64,000 bases of DNA, taken from assembly GCF_036826855.1 (NCBI RefSeq), contig NZ_CP104578.1, positions 5,553,501-5,617,500 of the forward strand, written 5' to 3'. This document shows, piece by piece, positions 25,144 through 33,467 of the stretch (its first letter is position 1; each line of letters begins with the position of its first letter). The position numbers and the translations under genes are program-made. This stretch comes from Streptomyces sp. SJL17-4 (GTDB taxonomy: Bacteria > Actinomycetota > Actinomycetes > Streptomycetales > Streptomycetaceae). Under the pieces are notes generated by a model. The model was not told the DNA's origin. It saw only the letters and a list, made by a program, of their open reading frames with translations, and did no database searches.

Positions 25144-25943
25144 ACCTCGACCGCTTCAGCATCAACCAGATGACGGTCAAGCAGCTGTCCCTCCCGGACC
25201 TGGTCACCCACTGCGTCCGGCTCGGCGTCCCGGGCGTGGGCCTGTGGCGCGAGCCGGTCCAGGAGTACGGCGTCGAGGCCGCGGCGGCCCTCGTCCGGGA
25301 CGCGGGCCTGACCGTCACGACCCTCTGCCGGGGCGGCTTCTTCACCACGGACGGCTGGGAGACGGAGAACCGGGCGGCGATCGACGAGGCGGCGACCCTC
25401 GGCACGGACACCGTCGTCCTGGTCTCCGGCGGCCTCACCCCCGCCTTCCCCGACCTGCCCTCGGCCCGCGCCCGCATCACCGAGGCGATCGGCACGCTGG
25501 CCCCCTACGCGGCCGAACGCGGCATCCGCCTCGCGATCGAGCCCCTCCACCCGATGTACGCCGCCGACCGCTGCGCCGTCTCCACCCTGGACCAGGCGCT
25601 GGCCATCGCCGAGCAGTTCCCGCCCGAGCAGGTGGGCGTGGTGGTCGACACGTACCACCTCTGGTGGGACGACCGCGCCCCGGCGGCGGTGGAACGCGCG
25701 GGCGCGGGAGGCCGCATCCACTCCTTCCAACTGGCCGACTGGACCACCCCGCTCCCGGCGGGCGTCCTCACGGGCCGAGGCCAACTGGGCGACGGCACGA
25801 TCGACCTCCGGGCCTGGGCGGACCTGACGGAGAAGGCGGGCTGGACGGGCCCGGTGGAGGTGGAGATCTTCAACGACGCCCTATGGTCCAGGGACGGCGC
25901 GGAGGTTCTGGAGGAGACCCTGGAAAGGTTCCTGGAGGTCTGA
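25140..25943 (+). CDS. Sugar phosphate isomerase/epimerase (TIM barrel)
   Basis: A 267-residue AP-endonuclease-2/xylose-isomerase-like barrel. Metal-ligand regions typical of the family are visible: IEPLHPMYAADRCA, VGVVVDTYHLWWDD, FQLADWTTPLP and EVEIFNDALWSRDG, which supply the Glu/Asp/His set. It is the last gene of the LacI-controlled operon; its ATG overlaps the DUF993 stop. It probably isomerises the sugar that enters the route. Confidence 0.87.
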   Translation: MNLDRFSINQMTVKQLSLPDLVTHCVRLGVPGVGLWREPVQEYGVEAAAALVRDAGLTVTTLCRGGFFTTDGWETENRAAIDEAATLGTDTVVLVSGGLTPAFPDLPSARARITEAIGTLAPYAAERGIRLAIEPLHPMYAADRCAVSTLDQALAIAEQFPPEQVGVVVDTYHLWWDDRAPAAVERAGAGGRIHSFQLADWTTPLPAGVLTGRGQLGDGTIDLRAWADLTEKAGWTGPVEVEIFNDALWSRDGAEVLEETLERFLEV

Positions 25944-25964
25944 GGAGGCGCGGCGGGTGGACGG

Positions 25965-26381
25965 TCACCCGCCCAGGCGCCGCACGTCCTGTTGCTCGAC
26001 GTCCTTGAGGACACGGGCGACCGTGGCGAAGTCGTTGTCCCCGTGCAGGATGGTCAACCCGTGATGGACCGCCGTGGCGCAGATCAGGAGATCGACGACG
26101 CCCGCCGCACGGTGCTGTCCCTTCTGCGTCAGCTTGTACTGGGCGGTCTCCACCCATCGCCATGCGTCCTTGGGGACGCGCACCGGCGCGAACATCGCGG
26201 TGAGGCCTTCTCCGATCTCATCGCGGTCGTCCGCGCTGACGGAGCTGAAGAGGATCTCCGTCCGGGTGGCCTCGCACATGCCGATGGCACCGGTCTCGAT
26301 CTCGGCGTCCCAGCGCCGCTGTGCGGAGGGATCGGTGCCGAGGTGGACGTACGCGCTGGTGTCGATGAGGTACGAGATCAC
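25965..26381 (-). CDS. vapC: VapC-type PIN-domain ribonuclease toxin
   Basis: A 138-residue PIN-domain toxin. The conserved acidic residues are present: Asp in LIDTSAYVHLG at the N-terminus, Glu in CEATRTEILF, and the C-terminal pair in VVDLLICATAVHHG and LHGDNDFATVAR, so the Mg-dependent RNase site looks intact. GTG 26381 overlaps the antitoxin stop (GTGA), the classical coupled order with the antitoxin first. It is convergent with the isomerase gene, 21 bp away. Confidence 0.88.
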   Translation of the reverse strand: MISYLIDTSAYVHLGTDPSAQRRWDAEIETGAIGMCEATRTEILFSSVSADDRDEIGEGLTAMFAPVRVPKDAWRWVETAQYKLTQKGQHRAAGVVDLLICATAVHHGLTILHGDNDFATVARVLKDVEQQDVRRLGG

Positions 26382-26614
26382 TCCGCGCCCTCGCCGTGCT
26401 GGGCGGCCTTGCGGGCTTCCCACGCCCGGCGGGTGGACTCCAGTTCACCTCGTGCGCCCCGCTCCGCGAGCCGCTGGTACGCGGCCCTGCGGCGATGGCG
26501 CCTTATGACCTCTTCGAGCGCCGTGTTGATCGTGTCCTTCTTCGTGGTGGTCCCGAGCAGTTTCGCGGCCTCGGCGAGTACGACGTCGTCCACGTCCACG
26601 TTGGTCACACCCAT
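26378..26614 (-). CDS. vapB: VapB-type antitoxin
   Basis: A 78-residue antitoxin. The N-terminal half is VapB-like (VDVDDVVLAEAAKLLG, then TKKDTINTALEEVIRRHRRR), the ribbon-helix-helix DNA-binding pattern; the C-terminal half is charged and would neutralise VapC. ATG 26614 follows GGAGGG; upstream in-frame starts lack a site. Its promoter region has two CCATGTG direct repeats that may be the autoregulatory operator. Confidence 0.87.
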   Translation of the reverse strand: MGVTNVDVDDVVLAEAAKLLGTTTKKDTINTALEEVIRRHRRRAAYQRLAERGARGELESTRRAWEARKAAQHGEGAE

Positions 26615-26623
26615 GATCACCCT

Positions 26624-26640
26624 CCATGTGCCCCATGTGG
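26624..26640. promoter_or_regulatory. CCATGTG direct repeats upstream of vapBC
   Basis: CCATGTG occurs at 26624-26630 and again at 26633-26639, 9 bp apart, just upstream of the antitoxin start, with a further CATGG about 30 bp away. VapBC complexes usually bind such repeats to repress themselves. Confidence 0.4.
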
Positions 26641-26824
26641 GACGAATGCCCACCTCTCATACATGGTAGTCCCGGAGGAACCCTCCCGCCCGCCCCCGGC
26701 GTCCTGGGATCCGGGCGGCTGAGCTCGGGTGACAGGCCCCGGGAAGCGGGGCCCGGGTCACTGAGCCCCGCGCCCCGGTAGGGAAGTTGTCCACAGGGCC
26801 GCGCGCGCTGTCCGAGCGGTTCGC

Positions 26825-26839
26825 TACCTTCGGGGCATG
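26825..26839 (+). promoter_or_regulatory. Leaderless promoter -10 for recD2
   Basis: TACCTT (26825-26830) is followed by six bases and then ATG 26837. A TAnnnT hexamer six or seven bases before a start codon with no ribosome site is the pattern of leaderless actinomycete transcripts. Confidence 0.5.
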
Positions 26840-29068
26840 TCCAACGAAGGTCGTGGGCCGGGTTCGGCCGTGCTCGAAGGGGTCCTTGAGCGGATCACCT
26901 ACGCGAACGAGGAGAGCGGGTACACGGTCGCGCGCGTCGACACCGGGCGGGGGGCCGGGGACCTGCTCACCGTGGTCGGGGCGCTGCTCGGGGCGCAGCC
27001 GGGGGAGTCGCTGCGGATGGAGGGCCGTTGGGGTTCGCATCCGCAGTACGGCAAGCAGTTCACCGTCGAGAACTACACGACCCTGCTGCCCGCCACGATC
27101 CAGGGCATCCGCCGCTATCTCGGCTCGGGTCTGGTCAAGGGCATCGGCCCCGTCTTCGCCGATCGCATCACCCAGCACTTCGGCCTGGACACCCTCCAGA
27201 TCCTGGAGGAGGCCCCGGCCCGGCTGATCGAGGTCCCGGGCCTCGGTCCGAAGCGCACGAAGAAGATCAGCGCGGCCTGGGAGGAGCAGAAGGCGATCAA
27301 GGAGGTGATGGTCTTCCTCCAGGGCGTCGGTGTCTCCACCTCGATCGCGGTCCGGATCTACAAGAAGTACGGGGACGCCTCGATCTCGGTCGTGCGGAAC
27401 CAGCCCTACCGGCTCGCCGCCGACGTCTGGGGCATCGGCTTCCTCACCGCCGACAAGATCGCCCAGGCTGTGGGCATACCCCACGACAGCCCCGACCGGG
27501 TGAAGGCAGGCCTGCAGTACGCCCTCTCGCAGTCCAGCGACCAGGGGCACTGTTTCCTCCCCGAGGAGCGGCTGATCGCGGACGCGGTGAAGCTCCTCCA
27601 GGTCGACACCGGACTCGTCATCGAGTGCCTCGCCGAGCTGGCCGAGGACCCCGAGGGGGTCGTACGGGAAACCGTGCCCGGCCCCGAGGGGACGCCCGTC
27701 ACCGCCGTGTACCTGATCCCCTTCCACCGGGCCGAGCTGTCGCTCGCGGGGCAGCTCCGGCGGCTGCTGCGGGCCGAGGAGGACCGGATGCCGGGCTTCC
27801 GGGACGTGGCCTGGGACAAGGCCCTCGCCTGGCTCGCCGACCGGACGGGGGCCTCGCTCGCGCCCGAGCAGGAGGAGGCCGTCCGGCTCGCGCTCACCCG
27901 GAAGGTCGCCGTGCTCACCGGCGGCCCCGGCTGCGGCAAGTCGTTCACGGTCCGCTCCATCGTGGAGCTGGCCCGTGCCAAGAAGGCCAAGGTCGTCCTC
28001 GCCGCGCCCACCGGCCGGGCGGCCAAGCGGCTCGCCGAGCTGACCGGCGCCGAGGCCTCCACGGTCCACCGGCTCCTCGAACTCAAGCCCGGCGGCGACG
28101 CGGCCTACGACCGGGACCGGCCGCTCGACGCCGACCTCGTCGTGGTCGACGAGGCCTCCATGCTCGACCTGCTCCTGGCGAACAAGCTGGTCAAGGCGGT
28201 CGCCCCCGGCGCCCATCTGCTCCTCGTGGGCGATGTGGACCAGCTCCCGTCGGTCGGCGCGGGCGAGGTCCTCGGCGATCTGCTCGCCCCGGGAAGCCCC
28301 GTACCGGCGGTCCGGCTGACCCGGATCTTCCGGCAGGCGCAGGAGTCCGGCGTCGTCACCAACGCGCACCGGATCAACGCCGGCACCCCGCCGAAGACCG
28401 AGGGCCTGCCGGACTTCTTCCTCTTCGTCGAGGAGGAGACCGAGGACGCCGCCCGGGTAGCCGTGGACGTCGCGGCCCGGCGGATTCCGGCCAAGTTCGG
28501 CCTCGACCCCCGCCGTGACGTCCAGGTCCTCGCACCGATGCACCGGGGCCCGGCCGGCGCGGGCTCGCTCAACGGACTGCTCCAGCAGGTCATCACTCCG
28601 GCCCGCCCCGATCTGCCGGAGAAGCGGTTCGGCGGCCGGGTCTTCCGCGTCGGCGACAAGGTCACCCAGATCAGGAACAACTACGACAAGGGGGCCAACG
28701 GGGTCTTCAACGGCACGGTCGGCGTCGTGACGCAGCTGGACCCCGTCGAGCAGAAGCTGACCGTACGGACGGACGAGGACGAGGAGGTGCCGTACGACTT
28801 CGACGAGCTGGACGAGCTCGCCCACGCGTACGCGGTCACCATCCACCGTTCGCAGGGCAGTGAGTATCCGGCCGTGGTGATCCCGGTCACCATGAGCGCC
28901 TGGATGATGCTTCAGCGGAACCTGCTCTACACGGCCGTGACCCGGGCGAAGAAGCTCGTGGTCCTCGTCGGCTCCCGGCGGGCGATCGCCCAGGCGGTCC
29001 GCACGGTCTCCGCGGGCAGACGCTTTACCGCACTCGCGTTTCGGCTCACAGGCGGCGCTCCCGTGTGA
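26837..29068 (+). CDS. recD2: RecD2-type SF1B 5'-3' DNA helicase
   Basis: A 743-residue RecD2 (RecD/TraA) helicase. The N-terminal OB-like and helix-hairpin-helix region (YLGSGLVKGIGPVFADRI; RLIEVPGLGPKRTKKI) covers residues ~1-200. The motor follows: Walker A GGPGCGKSFT near residue 361, motif II VVDEASMLDLLL near 438, and motifs V/VI TIHRSQGSEYPAV and YTAVTRAKKL in the last ~100 residues. RecD2 acts alone in replication-fork repair, not in RecBCD. It has no ribosome site; a TACCTT hexamer six bases before the ATG suggests a leaderless mRNA. Confidence 0.9.
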   Translation: MSNEGRGPGSAVLEGVLERITYANEESGYTVARVDTGRGAGDLLTVVGALLGAQPGESLRMEGRWGSHPQYGKQFTVENYTTLLPATIQGIRRYLGSGLVKGIGPVFADRITQHFGLDTLQILEEAPARLIEVPGLGPKRTKKISAAWEEQKAIKEVMVFLQGVGVSTSIAVRIYKKYGDASISVVRNQPYRLAADVWGIGFLTADKIAQAVGIPHDSPDRVKAGLQYALSQSSDQGHCFLPEERLIADAVKLLQVDTGLVIECLAELAEDPEGVVRETVPGPEGTPVTAVYLIPFHRAELSLAGQLRRLLRAEEDRMPGFRDVAWDKALAWLADRTGASLAPEQEEAVRLALTRKVAVLTGGPGCGKSFTVRSIVELARAKKAKVVLAAPTGRAAKRLAELTGAEASTVHRLLELKPGGDAAYDRDRPLDADLVVVDEASMLDLLLANKLVKAVAPGAHLLLVGDVDQLPSVGAGEVLGDLLAPGSPVPAVRLTRIFRQAQESGVVTNAHRINAGTPPKTEGLPDFFLFVEEETEDAARVAVDVAARRIPAKFGLDPRRDVQVLAPMHRGPAGAGSLNGLLQQVITPARPDLPEKRFGGRVFRVGDKVTQIRNNYDKGANGVFNGTVGVVTQLDPVEQKLTVRTDEDEEVPYDFDELDELAHAYAVTIHRSQGSEYPAVVIPVTMSAWMMLQRNLLYTAVTRAKKLVVLVGSRRAIAQAVRTVSAGRRFTALAFRLTGGAPV

Positions 29069-29121
29069 AAGATCACGGAGGACTACCGGAACCGGGGCGA
29101 AGGGGGCAGGATATGAAGGTT

Positions 29122-29140
29122 GGCGGCACTGAGTGCCGCC
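29122..29140. terminator. Short perfect hairpin between recD2 and citrate synthase
   Basis: GGCGGCAC (29122-29129) and GTGCCGCC (29133-29140) form an 8-bp stem with a 3-base loop, about 55 bp after recD2 and 108 bp before citrate synthase. It may terminate recD2 or be a DNA-binding site in the gltA promoter region. Confidence 0.45.
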
Positions 29141-29247
29141 GATTGGCCCAATGGTCGACCCCGAGTGCACTCTCCTGAGCCAAATGGGGGATGGTAGAGA
29201 CAGTCAGGGCACCTCGAAGAAGAGGCACTACGTCGGTGAGGGATGAC

Positions 29248-30537
29248 GTGAGCGACAACTCTGTAGTACTGCGGTACGCGGACGGTGAATACACCTACCC
29301 GGTGGTCGAGAGCACCGTCGGCGACAAGGGCTTCGACATCGGGAAACTCCGAGCCCAGACCGGTCTGGTCACCCTGGACAGCGGATACGGCAACACCGCC
29401 GCCTATAAATCCGCGATCACCTACCTCGACGGTGAGCAGGGGATTCTGCGGTACCGCGGCTACCCCATCGAGCAGCTGGCCGAGCGCTCCACCTTCCTTG
29501 AGGTGGCGTACCTGCTGATCAACGGTGAGCTGCCCAAGGTCGACGAGCTGGCGACCTTCAAGAACGAGATCACGCAGCACACGCTCGTCCACGAGGACGT
29601 CAAGAACTTCTTCCGCGGTTTCCCGCGGGACGCCCACCCGATGGCGATGCTGTCGTCGGTGGTCTCCGCGCTGTCCACCTTCTACCAGGACAGCCACAAC
29701 CCGTTCGACGAGGAGCAGCGTCACCTCTCCACGATCCGGCTGCTCGCGAAGCTGCCGACGATCGCGGCGTACGCGTACAAGAAGTCGATCGGTCACCCCT
29801 TCGTCTACCCGCGCAACGACCTCGGGTACGTCGAGAACTTCCTGCGGATGACCTTCTCGGTCCCGGCGCAGGAGTACGACCTGGACCCGGTCGTCGTCAA
29901 CGCGCTCGACAAGCTGCTGATCCTGCACGCGGACCACGAGCAGAACTGCTCGACCTCCACCGTGCGTCTGGTCGGCTCCTCGCAGGCGAACATGTTCGCC
30001 TCGATCTCCGCCGGCATCTCGGCCCTGTGGGGCCCCCTGCACGGTGGCGCCAACCAGTCGGTCCTGGAGATGCTGGAAGGCATCAAGGCCAACGGCGGCG
30101 ATGTCGACTCCTTCATCCGCAAGGTGAAGAACAAGGAGGACGGCGTCCGCCTGATGGGCTTCGGCCACCGGGTGTACAAGTCCTTCGACCCGCGCGCCAA
30201 GATCATCAAGGCGGCGGCGCACGATGTCCTCTCGGCCCTCGGCAAGTCCGACGAGCTGCTGGACATCGCGCTCAAGCTGGAGGAGCACGCGCTCTCCGAC
30301 GAGTACTTCGTCTCGCGCAACCTCTACCCCAACGTGGACTTCTACACGGGCCTCATCTACCGCGCGATGGGCTTCCCGACCGAGATGTTCACCGTGCTCT
30401 TCGCGCTCGGCCGCCTGCCCGGCTGGATCGCCCAGTGGCACGAGATGATCAAGGAGCCCGGCTCCCGCATCGGCCGCCCGCGCCAGATCTACACCGGCGA
30501 GATCCTCCGCGACTTCGTCCCGGTCGAGGCCCGCTGA
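29248..30537 (+). CDS. gltA: Citrate synthase
   Basis: A 429-residue type II citrate synthase condensing acetyl-CoA and oxaloacetate at TCA-cycle entry. The catalytic His residues are in PLHGGANQSVLEML and GFGHRVYKSFDPRAK, and the Asp in YPNVDFYTG; the C-terminal RPRQIYTGE is conserved. The start is GTG 29248 (VSDNSVVLRYADGEYTYP, the usual Streptomyces N-terminus), with GAGGG just upstream; an earlier in-frame start would add an unusual tail. It is followed by a structured 3' region and the 6C RNA. Confidence 0.95.
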   Translation: MSDNSVVLRYADGEYTYPVVESTVGDKGFDIGKLRAQTGLVTLDSGYGNTAAYKSAITYLDGEQGILRYRGYPIEQLAERSTFLEVAYLLINGELPKVDELATFKNEITQHTLVHEDVKNFFRGFPRDAHPMAMLSSVVSALSTFYQDSHNPFDEEQRHLSTIRLLAKLPTIAAYAYKKSIGHPFVYPRNDLGYVENFLRMTFSVPAQEYDLDPVVVNALDKLLILHADHEQNCSTSTVRLVGSSQANMFASISAGISALWGPLHGGANQSVLEMLEGIKANGGDVDSFIRKVKNKEDGVRLMGFGHRVYKSFDPRAKIIKAAAHDVLSALGKSDELLDIALKLEEHALSDEYFVSRNLYPNVDFYTGLIYRAMGFPTEMFTVLFALGRLPGWIAQWHEMIKEPGSRIGRPRQIYTGEILRDFVPVEAR

Positions 30538-30625
30538 AGCCTTCGCCATGACTGAGGACGTGTCCCTGATCGGTTCACATCGACTGTGGATGCGCCTGAG
30601 CGGCGAGTGAGCCAAAGGGGCGCGT

Positions 30626-30695
30626 CGGTGTCGGCGTGACGAACGCGCGGAGGCCCGACGAAGGAGGGTCGAGCACGATCGTCGCGCCGACACCG
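30626..30695 (+). other. Long-range inverted repeat in the 3' region of gltA
   Basis: CGGTGTCGGCG (30626-30636) is exactly complementary to CGCCGACACCG (30685-30695), enclosing 48 bases. It lies 90 bp after the gltA stop and 40 bp before the 6C RNA. It may close a structured 3' UTR, terminate gltA, or belong to the control region of the 6C RNA. Confidence 0.5.
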
Positions 30696-30735
30696 GCTGT
30701 AGCGCCCCGGCGGCGAACCGAGCCCTCAAAAAAGA

Positions 30736-30828
30736 GGAAGCGCCCCGCTCTGTCGATCCCCCCACGGGTCGACGAGCGGGGCGCTTCCATGTCCCGGTGC
30801 GGATTCCCCCCACGGGATCCGGGCCGGG
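30736..30828 (+). ncRNA. 6C-motif structured RNA
   Basis: Two successive hairpins each present the same loop, TCCCCCCACGGG, with a run of six C (30758-30763 and 30806-30811). Hairpin 1 has a long stem, GGAAGCGCCCCGCTC (30736-30750) with its inverse complement ending at 30788, plus an inner GTCGA/TCGAC stem. Hairpin 2 has CCCGG (30793-30797)/CCGGG (30824-30828) and CGGAT/ATCCG. Two stem-loops with six-cytosine loops define the actinobacterial 6C RNA. From memory, a 6C RNA lies next to citrate synthase in S. coelicolor too. The strand is set by the C-runs. Function unknown. Confidence 0.85.
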
Positions 30829-31090
30829 CGTCTGCGGGTGTCAGCAGAAGCTGCGCGGGTCGGCGCGACGCGGTCTGCCGGGGTACGTACGGGAGGGCCG
30901 CTCAAAGCTCCCCGGTGCACGTGCCCCGGCCAACGCTTGCCTGGAACGTCCCCCAAGACATTCCATGAACGTCCCCCAAGACGTTCTCGGCATCGCCCAC
31001 TTAGACTCGCGAACAGCCCAGATGGTTACCCCCCAATATCTGTGATCTAGGTCTCTTTGTGAAGGTCCTGTGCGTCACGCGTGGGTGAAT
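30829..31090. other. Intergenic region without a gene (between 6C RNA and copA end)
   Basis: No ORF here has a plausible ribosome site and codon pattern. Apart from the tandem hairpins at 30943-30986, it contains a comparatively AT-rich stretch (30996-31065, including TGATCTAGGTCTCTTTGTGAAGG) that could hold a promoter. No terminator is obvious directly after copA. Confidence 0.55.
30943..30986. repeat. Two tandem hairpins with CCCCAA loops
   Basis: GGAACGTC-CCCCAA-GACATTCC (30943-30964, one mismatch) is followed two bases later by GAACGTC-CCCCAA-GACGTTC (30967-30986, perfect). The 16-base unit GAACGTCCCCCAAGAC is thus directly repeated and each copy is also a hairpin. They stand in the ~550-bp gap between gltA and copA, downstream of the 6C RNA. 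They may be protein-binding sites, or regulatory hairpins of a transcript in either direction. Confidence 0.65.
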
Positions 31091-33394
31091 TCACGCGAAG
31101 CGGCGCAGACGAAGGCTGTTGGATACGACGAAGACGGACGAAAAGGCCATCGCCAGTCCCGCGATCATCGGGTTCAGAAGGCCGGCCGCGGCGAGCGGCA
31201 GCGCGGCCACGTTGTAGCCGAAGGCCCAGCCCAGGTTGCCCTTGATCGTCACCAGGGTGCGGCGGGCGAGCCGGATCGCGTCCGCCGCGACCCGCAGGTC
31301 CCCCCGGACCAGGGTCAGATCGCTCGCCTCGATCGCCGCGTCCGTGCCGGTCCCCATCGCCAGGCCCAGATCCGCCGTGGCGAGGGCCGCCGCGTCGTTC
31401 ACCCCGTCGCCGACCATCGCGACCGTCCGGCCCTCCGCCTGGAGCCGCCGGACCACCTCGGCCTTCTCCTCCGGCAGCACCTCGGCGATCACCTCGTCGA
31501 TGCCGACCTCCGCCGCGACGGCCTCCGCCACCGCCCGGTGGTCCCCGGTGAGGAGAACCGGCCGCAGCCCGAGGCCGCGCAGCCGGGCGACGGCCTCCGC
31601 GCTGGTGTCCTTGACGGTGTCCGCGACGGTGAGGGTGCCCCGGGCGACCCCGTCCCAGGCGACGTGGACGGCGCCGGGCTCCGCACCCGCCGGTACGTCG
31701 ACGCCCTCCGCCGTCAGCAGCGCGGGGCGGCCGACGAGGACCAGGTGTCCGTCGACCGAGCCGCGTACGCCGAGCCCGGGGACGTTCTCGAAGGTCTTCG
31801 GTACGGGGAGCTCGCCGCAGCGCTCGACGGCGCCGGCCGCGACCGCGCGGGCCACCGGGTGCTCGGAGGAGTGCTCCAGGGCCCCGGCCAGCCGGAGCAG
31901 CTCGGTCTCGTCGGTGGCGTCGGTGCCGTATTTCCCGCCGTACACACGCACACCGGCCAGCCGCATGCGGCCCGTGGTGACCGTGCCGGTCTTGTCGAGG
32001 ACGATCGTGTCGACGCGGCGGGTGGACTCCAGGACCTCGGGGCCCTTGATCAGGATGCCGAGCTGCGCGCCGCGGCCGGTGCCGACCATGAGCGCGGTCG
32101 GGGTCGCGAGGCCCAGGGCGCAGGGGCAGGCGATGATCAGGACGGCGACGGAGGCCGTGAAGGAGGCCGTCGGGTCGTCGGTCAGCAGCAGCCAGGTGAC
32201 GAGGGTGCCGAGTGCGATGAGCAGCACGACCGGCACGAAGACGGCGGAGATCCGGTCGGCGAGCCGCTGGACCTCGGCCTTGCCGTTCTGGGCGTCCTCG
32301 ACGAGCTTCGCCATCCGGGCGAGCTGGGTGTCGGCGCCGACGCGGGTGGCCCGGACGACGAGCCGGCCCGAGACGTTGACGCAGCCGCCGGTGACGTCGC
32401 TGCCCGCGGTGACGTCCAGCGGCAGCGACTCGCCGGTGAGCAGGGCGGCGTCGACGGCCGACGCGCCCTCGGTGACGATGCCGTCGGTGGCGATCTTCTC
32501 CCCGGGCCGTACGACGAAGAGGTCGCCGGTCCGCAGCGCGGCGACCGGCACGCGCACCTCCGCGCCCGCCCGTCGCCCGCCGCCACCCTTGGCCGAGAGC
32601 GCTTCGCGCTCGCCCCCTTCGAATCGCAGGACGGCCACGTCCTTGGCGCCGAGTTCCATCAGGGCCCGGAGCGCCGCGCCCGCCTTCCGCTTGGCGCGGG
32701 CCTCCAGATAGCGGCCGAGCAGGATGAAGGTGACGACTCCGGCGGCGACTTCGAGGTAGATCGCGGAGGAGGCCTCGGAGCGGTCCACGGTCAGGTCGAA
32801 GCCGTGCCGCATGCCGGTCATGCCCGCGTCGCCGAGGAAGAGGGCCCAGAGCGACCAGCCGAAGGCGGCGAGGGTGCCGACCGAGACGAGGGTGTCCATG
32901 GTGGCGGCGCCGTGCCGGAGGTTGGTCCAGGCGGCCCGGTGGAAGGGCAGCCCGCCCCAGACGACGACGGGGGCGGCGAGGGTGAGCGAGAGCCACTGCC
33001 AGTTGTCGAACTGGAGGCTCGGGACCATGGCGAGCAGCACGACGGGCGCGGAGAGCAGCGCGGAGACGAGGAGCCGCTGCCGGAGGGAGGCGAGCTCGGG
33101 GTCCCGCGCGGGCTCCCGTTCCTCCGGTGTGATGGCCGGCTCCGGCTCCGGCGGCGGGGGTTCCTCCGCCGTGTAGCCGGTCTTGACGACGGTGGCGATC
33201 AGCGCGTCGACCCCGACCTCCGGCGGGTGCTCGATCCGCGCCTTCTCGGTGGCGTAGTTGACGGTCGCGGTCACCCCGTCCATGCGGTTGAGCTTCTTCT
33301 CGACGCGGGCCGCGCAGGAGGCGCAGGTCATCCCGCCGATCGTCAGTTCGGTGACCGCGGCATCGACGGGGGGAGCGGTGGTGCTGGAGGTCAT
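31091..33394 (-). CDS. copA: Copper-translocating P1B-type ATPase
   Basis: A 767-residue Cu(I) exporter. The N-terminal metal-binding domain has GMTCASC (C24, C27). The TM ion path has CPC (IIACPCALGLATPTALMVG), and later TM residues YN and MAFSSVFVVSNSLRLR fit the Cu+ class. The catalytic parts are TGES, DKTGTVTTG, the SSEHPVA loop and GDGVNDAAAL. ATG 33394 is preferred over a TTG twelve bases upstream. It lies downstream of the copper chaperone gene, separated by a strong hairpin, and shares its CsoR-like operator. Confidence 0.93.
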   Translation of the reverse strand: MTSSTTAPPVDAAVTELTIGGMTCASCAARVEKKLNRMDGVTATVNYATEKARIEHPPEVGVDALIATVVKTGYTAEEPPPPEPEPAITPEEREPARDPELASLRQRLLVSALLSAPVVLLAMVPSLQFDNWQWLSLTLAAPVVVWGGLPFHRAAWTNLRHGAATMDTLVSVGTLAAFGWSLWALFLGDAGMTGMRHGFDLTVDRSEASSAIYLEVAAGVVTFILLGRYLEARAKRKAGAALRALMELGAKDVAVLRFEGGEREALSAKGGGGRRAGAEVRVPVAALRTGDLFVVRPGEKIATDGIVTEGASAVDAALLTGESLPLDVTAGSDVTGGCVNVSGRLVVRATRVGADTQLARMAKLVEDAQNGKAEVQRLADRISAVFVPVVLLIALGTLVTWLLLTDDPTASFTASVAVLIIACPCALGLATPTALMVGTGRGAQLGILIKGPEVLESTRRVDTIVLDKTGTVTTGRMRLAGVRVYGGKYGTDATDETELLRLAGALEHSSEHPVARAVAAGAVERCGELPVPKTFENVPGLGVRGSVDGHLVLVGRPALLTAEGVDVPAGAEPGAVHVAWDGVARGTLTVADTVKDTSAEAVARLRGLGLRPVLLTGDHRAVAEAVAAEVGIDEVIAEVLPEEKAEVVRRLQAEGRTVAMVGDGVNDAAALATADLGLAMGTGTDAAIEASDLTLVRGDLRVAADAIRLARRTLVTIKGNLGWAFGYNVAALPLAAAGLLNPMIAGLAMAFSSVFVVSNSLRLRRFA

Positions 33395-33413
33395 GTGCGG
33401 TTCCAAAAGGGGA

Positions 33414-33446
33414 GCAGGGCCGTACCCGATAACGGTACGGCCCTGC
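33414..33446. terminator. Perfect 13-bp hairpin between copZ and copA
   Basis: GCAGGGCCGTACC (33414-33426) pairs perfectly with GGTACGGCCCTGC (33434-33446) around CGATAAC. It fills the 73-bp gap between the chaperone and ATPase genes. It may be a partial terminator or mRNA-stability element giving more chaperone than ATPase. Confidence 0.7.
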
Positions 33447-33467
33447 GGGGTGTCGACGGGGGAGCGG

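Noticed and set aside
30731..30788. Rho-independent terminator of copA on the minus strand (hairpin followed by a T-run)
   Set aside because: The first 6C hairpin followed by A-rich DNA would read as hairpin plus T-run on the minus strand, but it is 300 bp beyond copA and is better explained as the 6C RNA. Dual use cannot be excluded.
30726..30956. A 76-residue minus-strand ORF over the 6C RNA
   Set aside because: The dyad structure with two C-run loops explains the sequence better, and the frame has no ribosome site or recognisable protein features.
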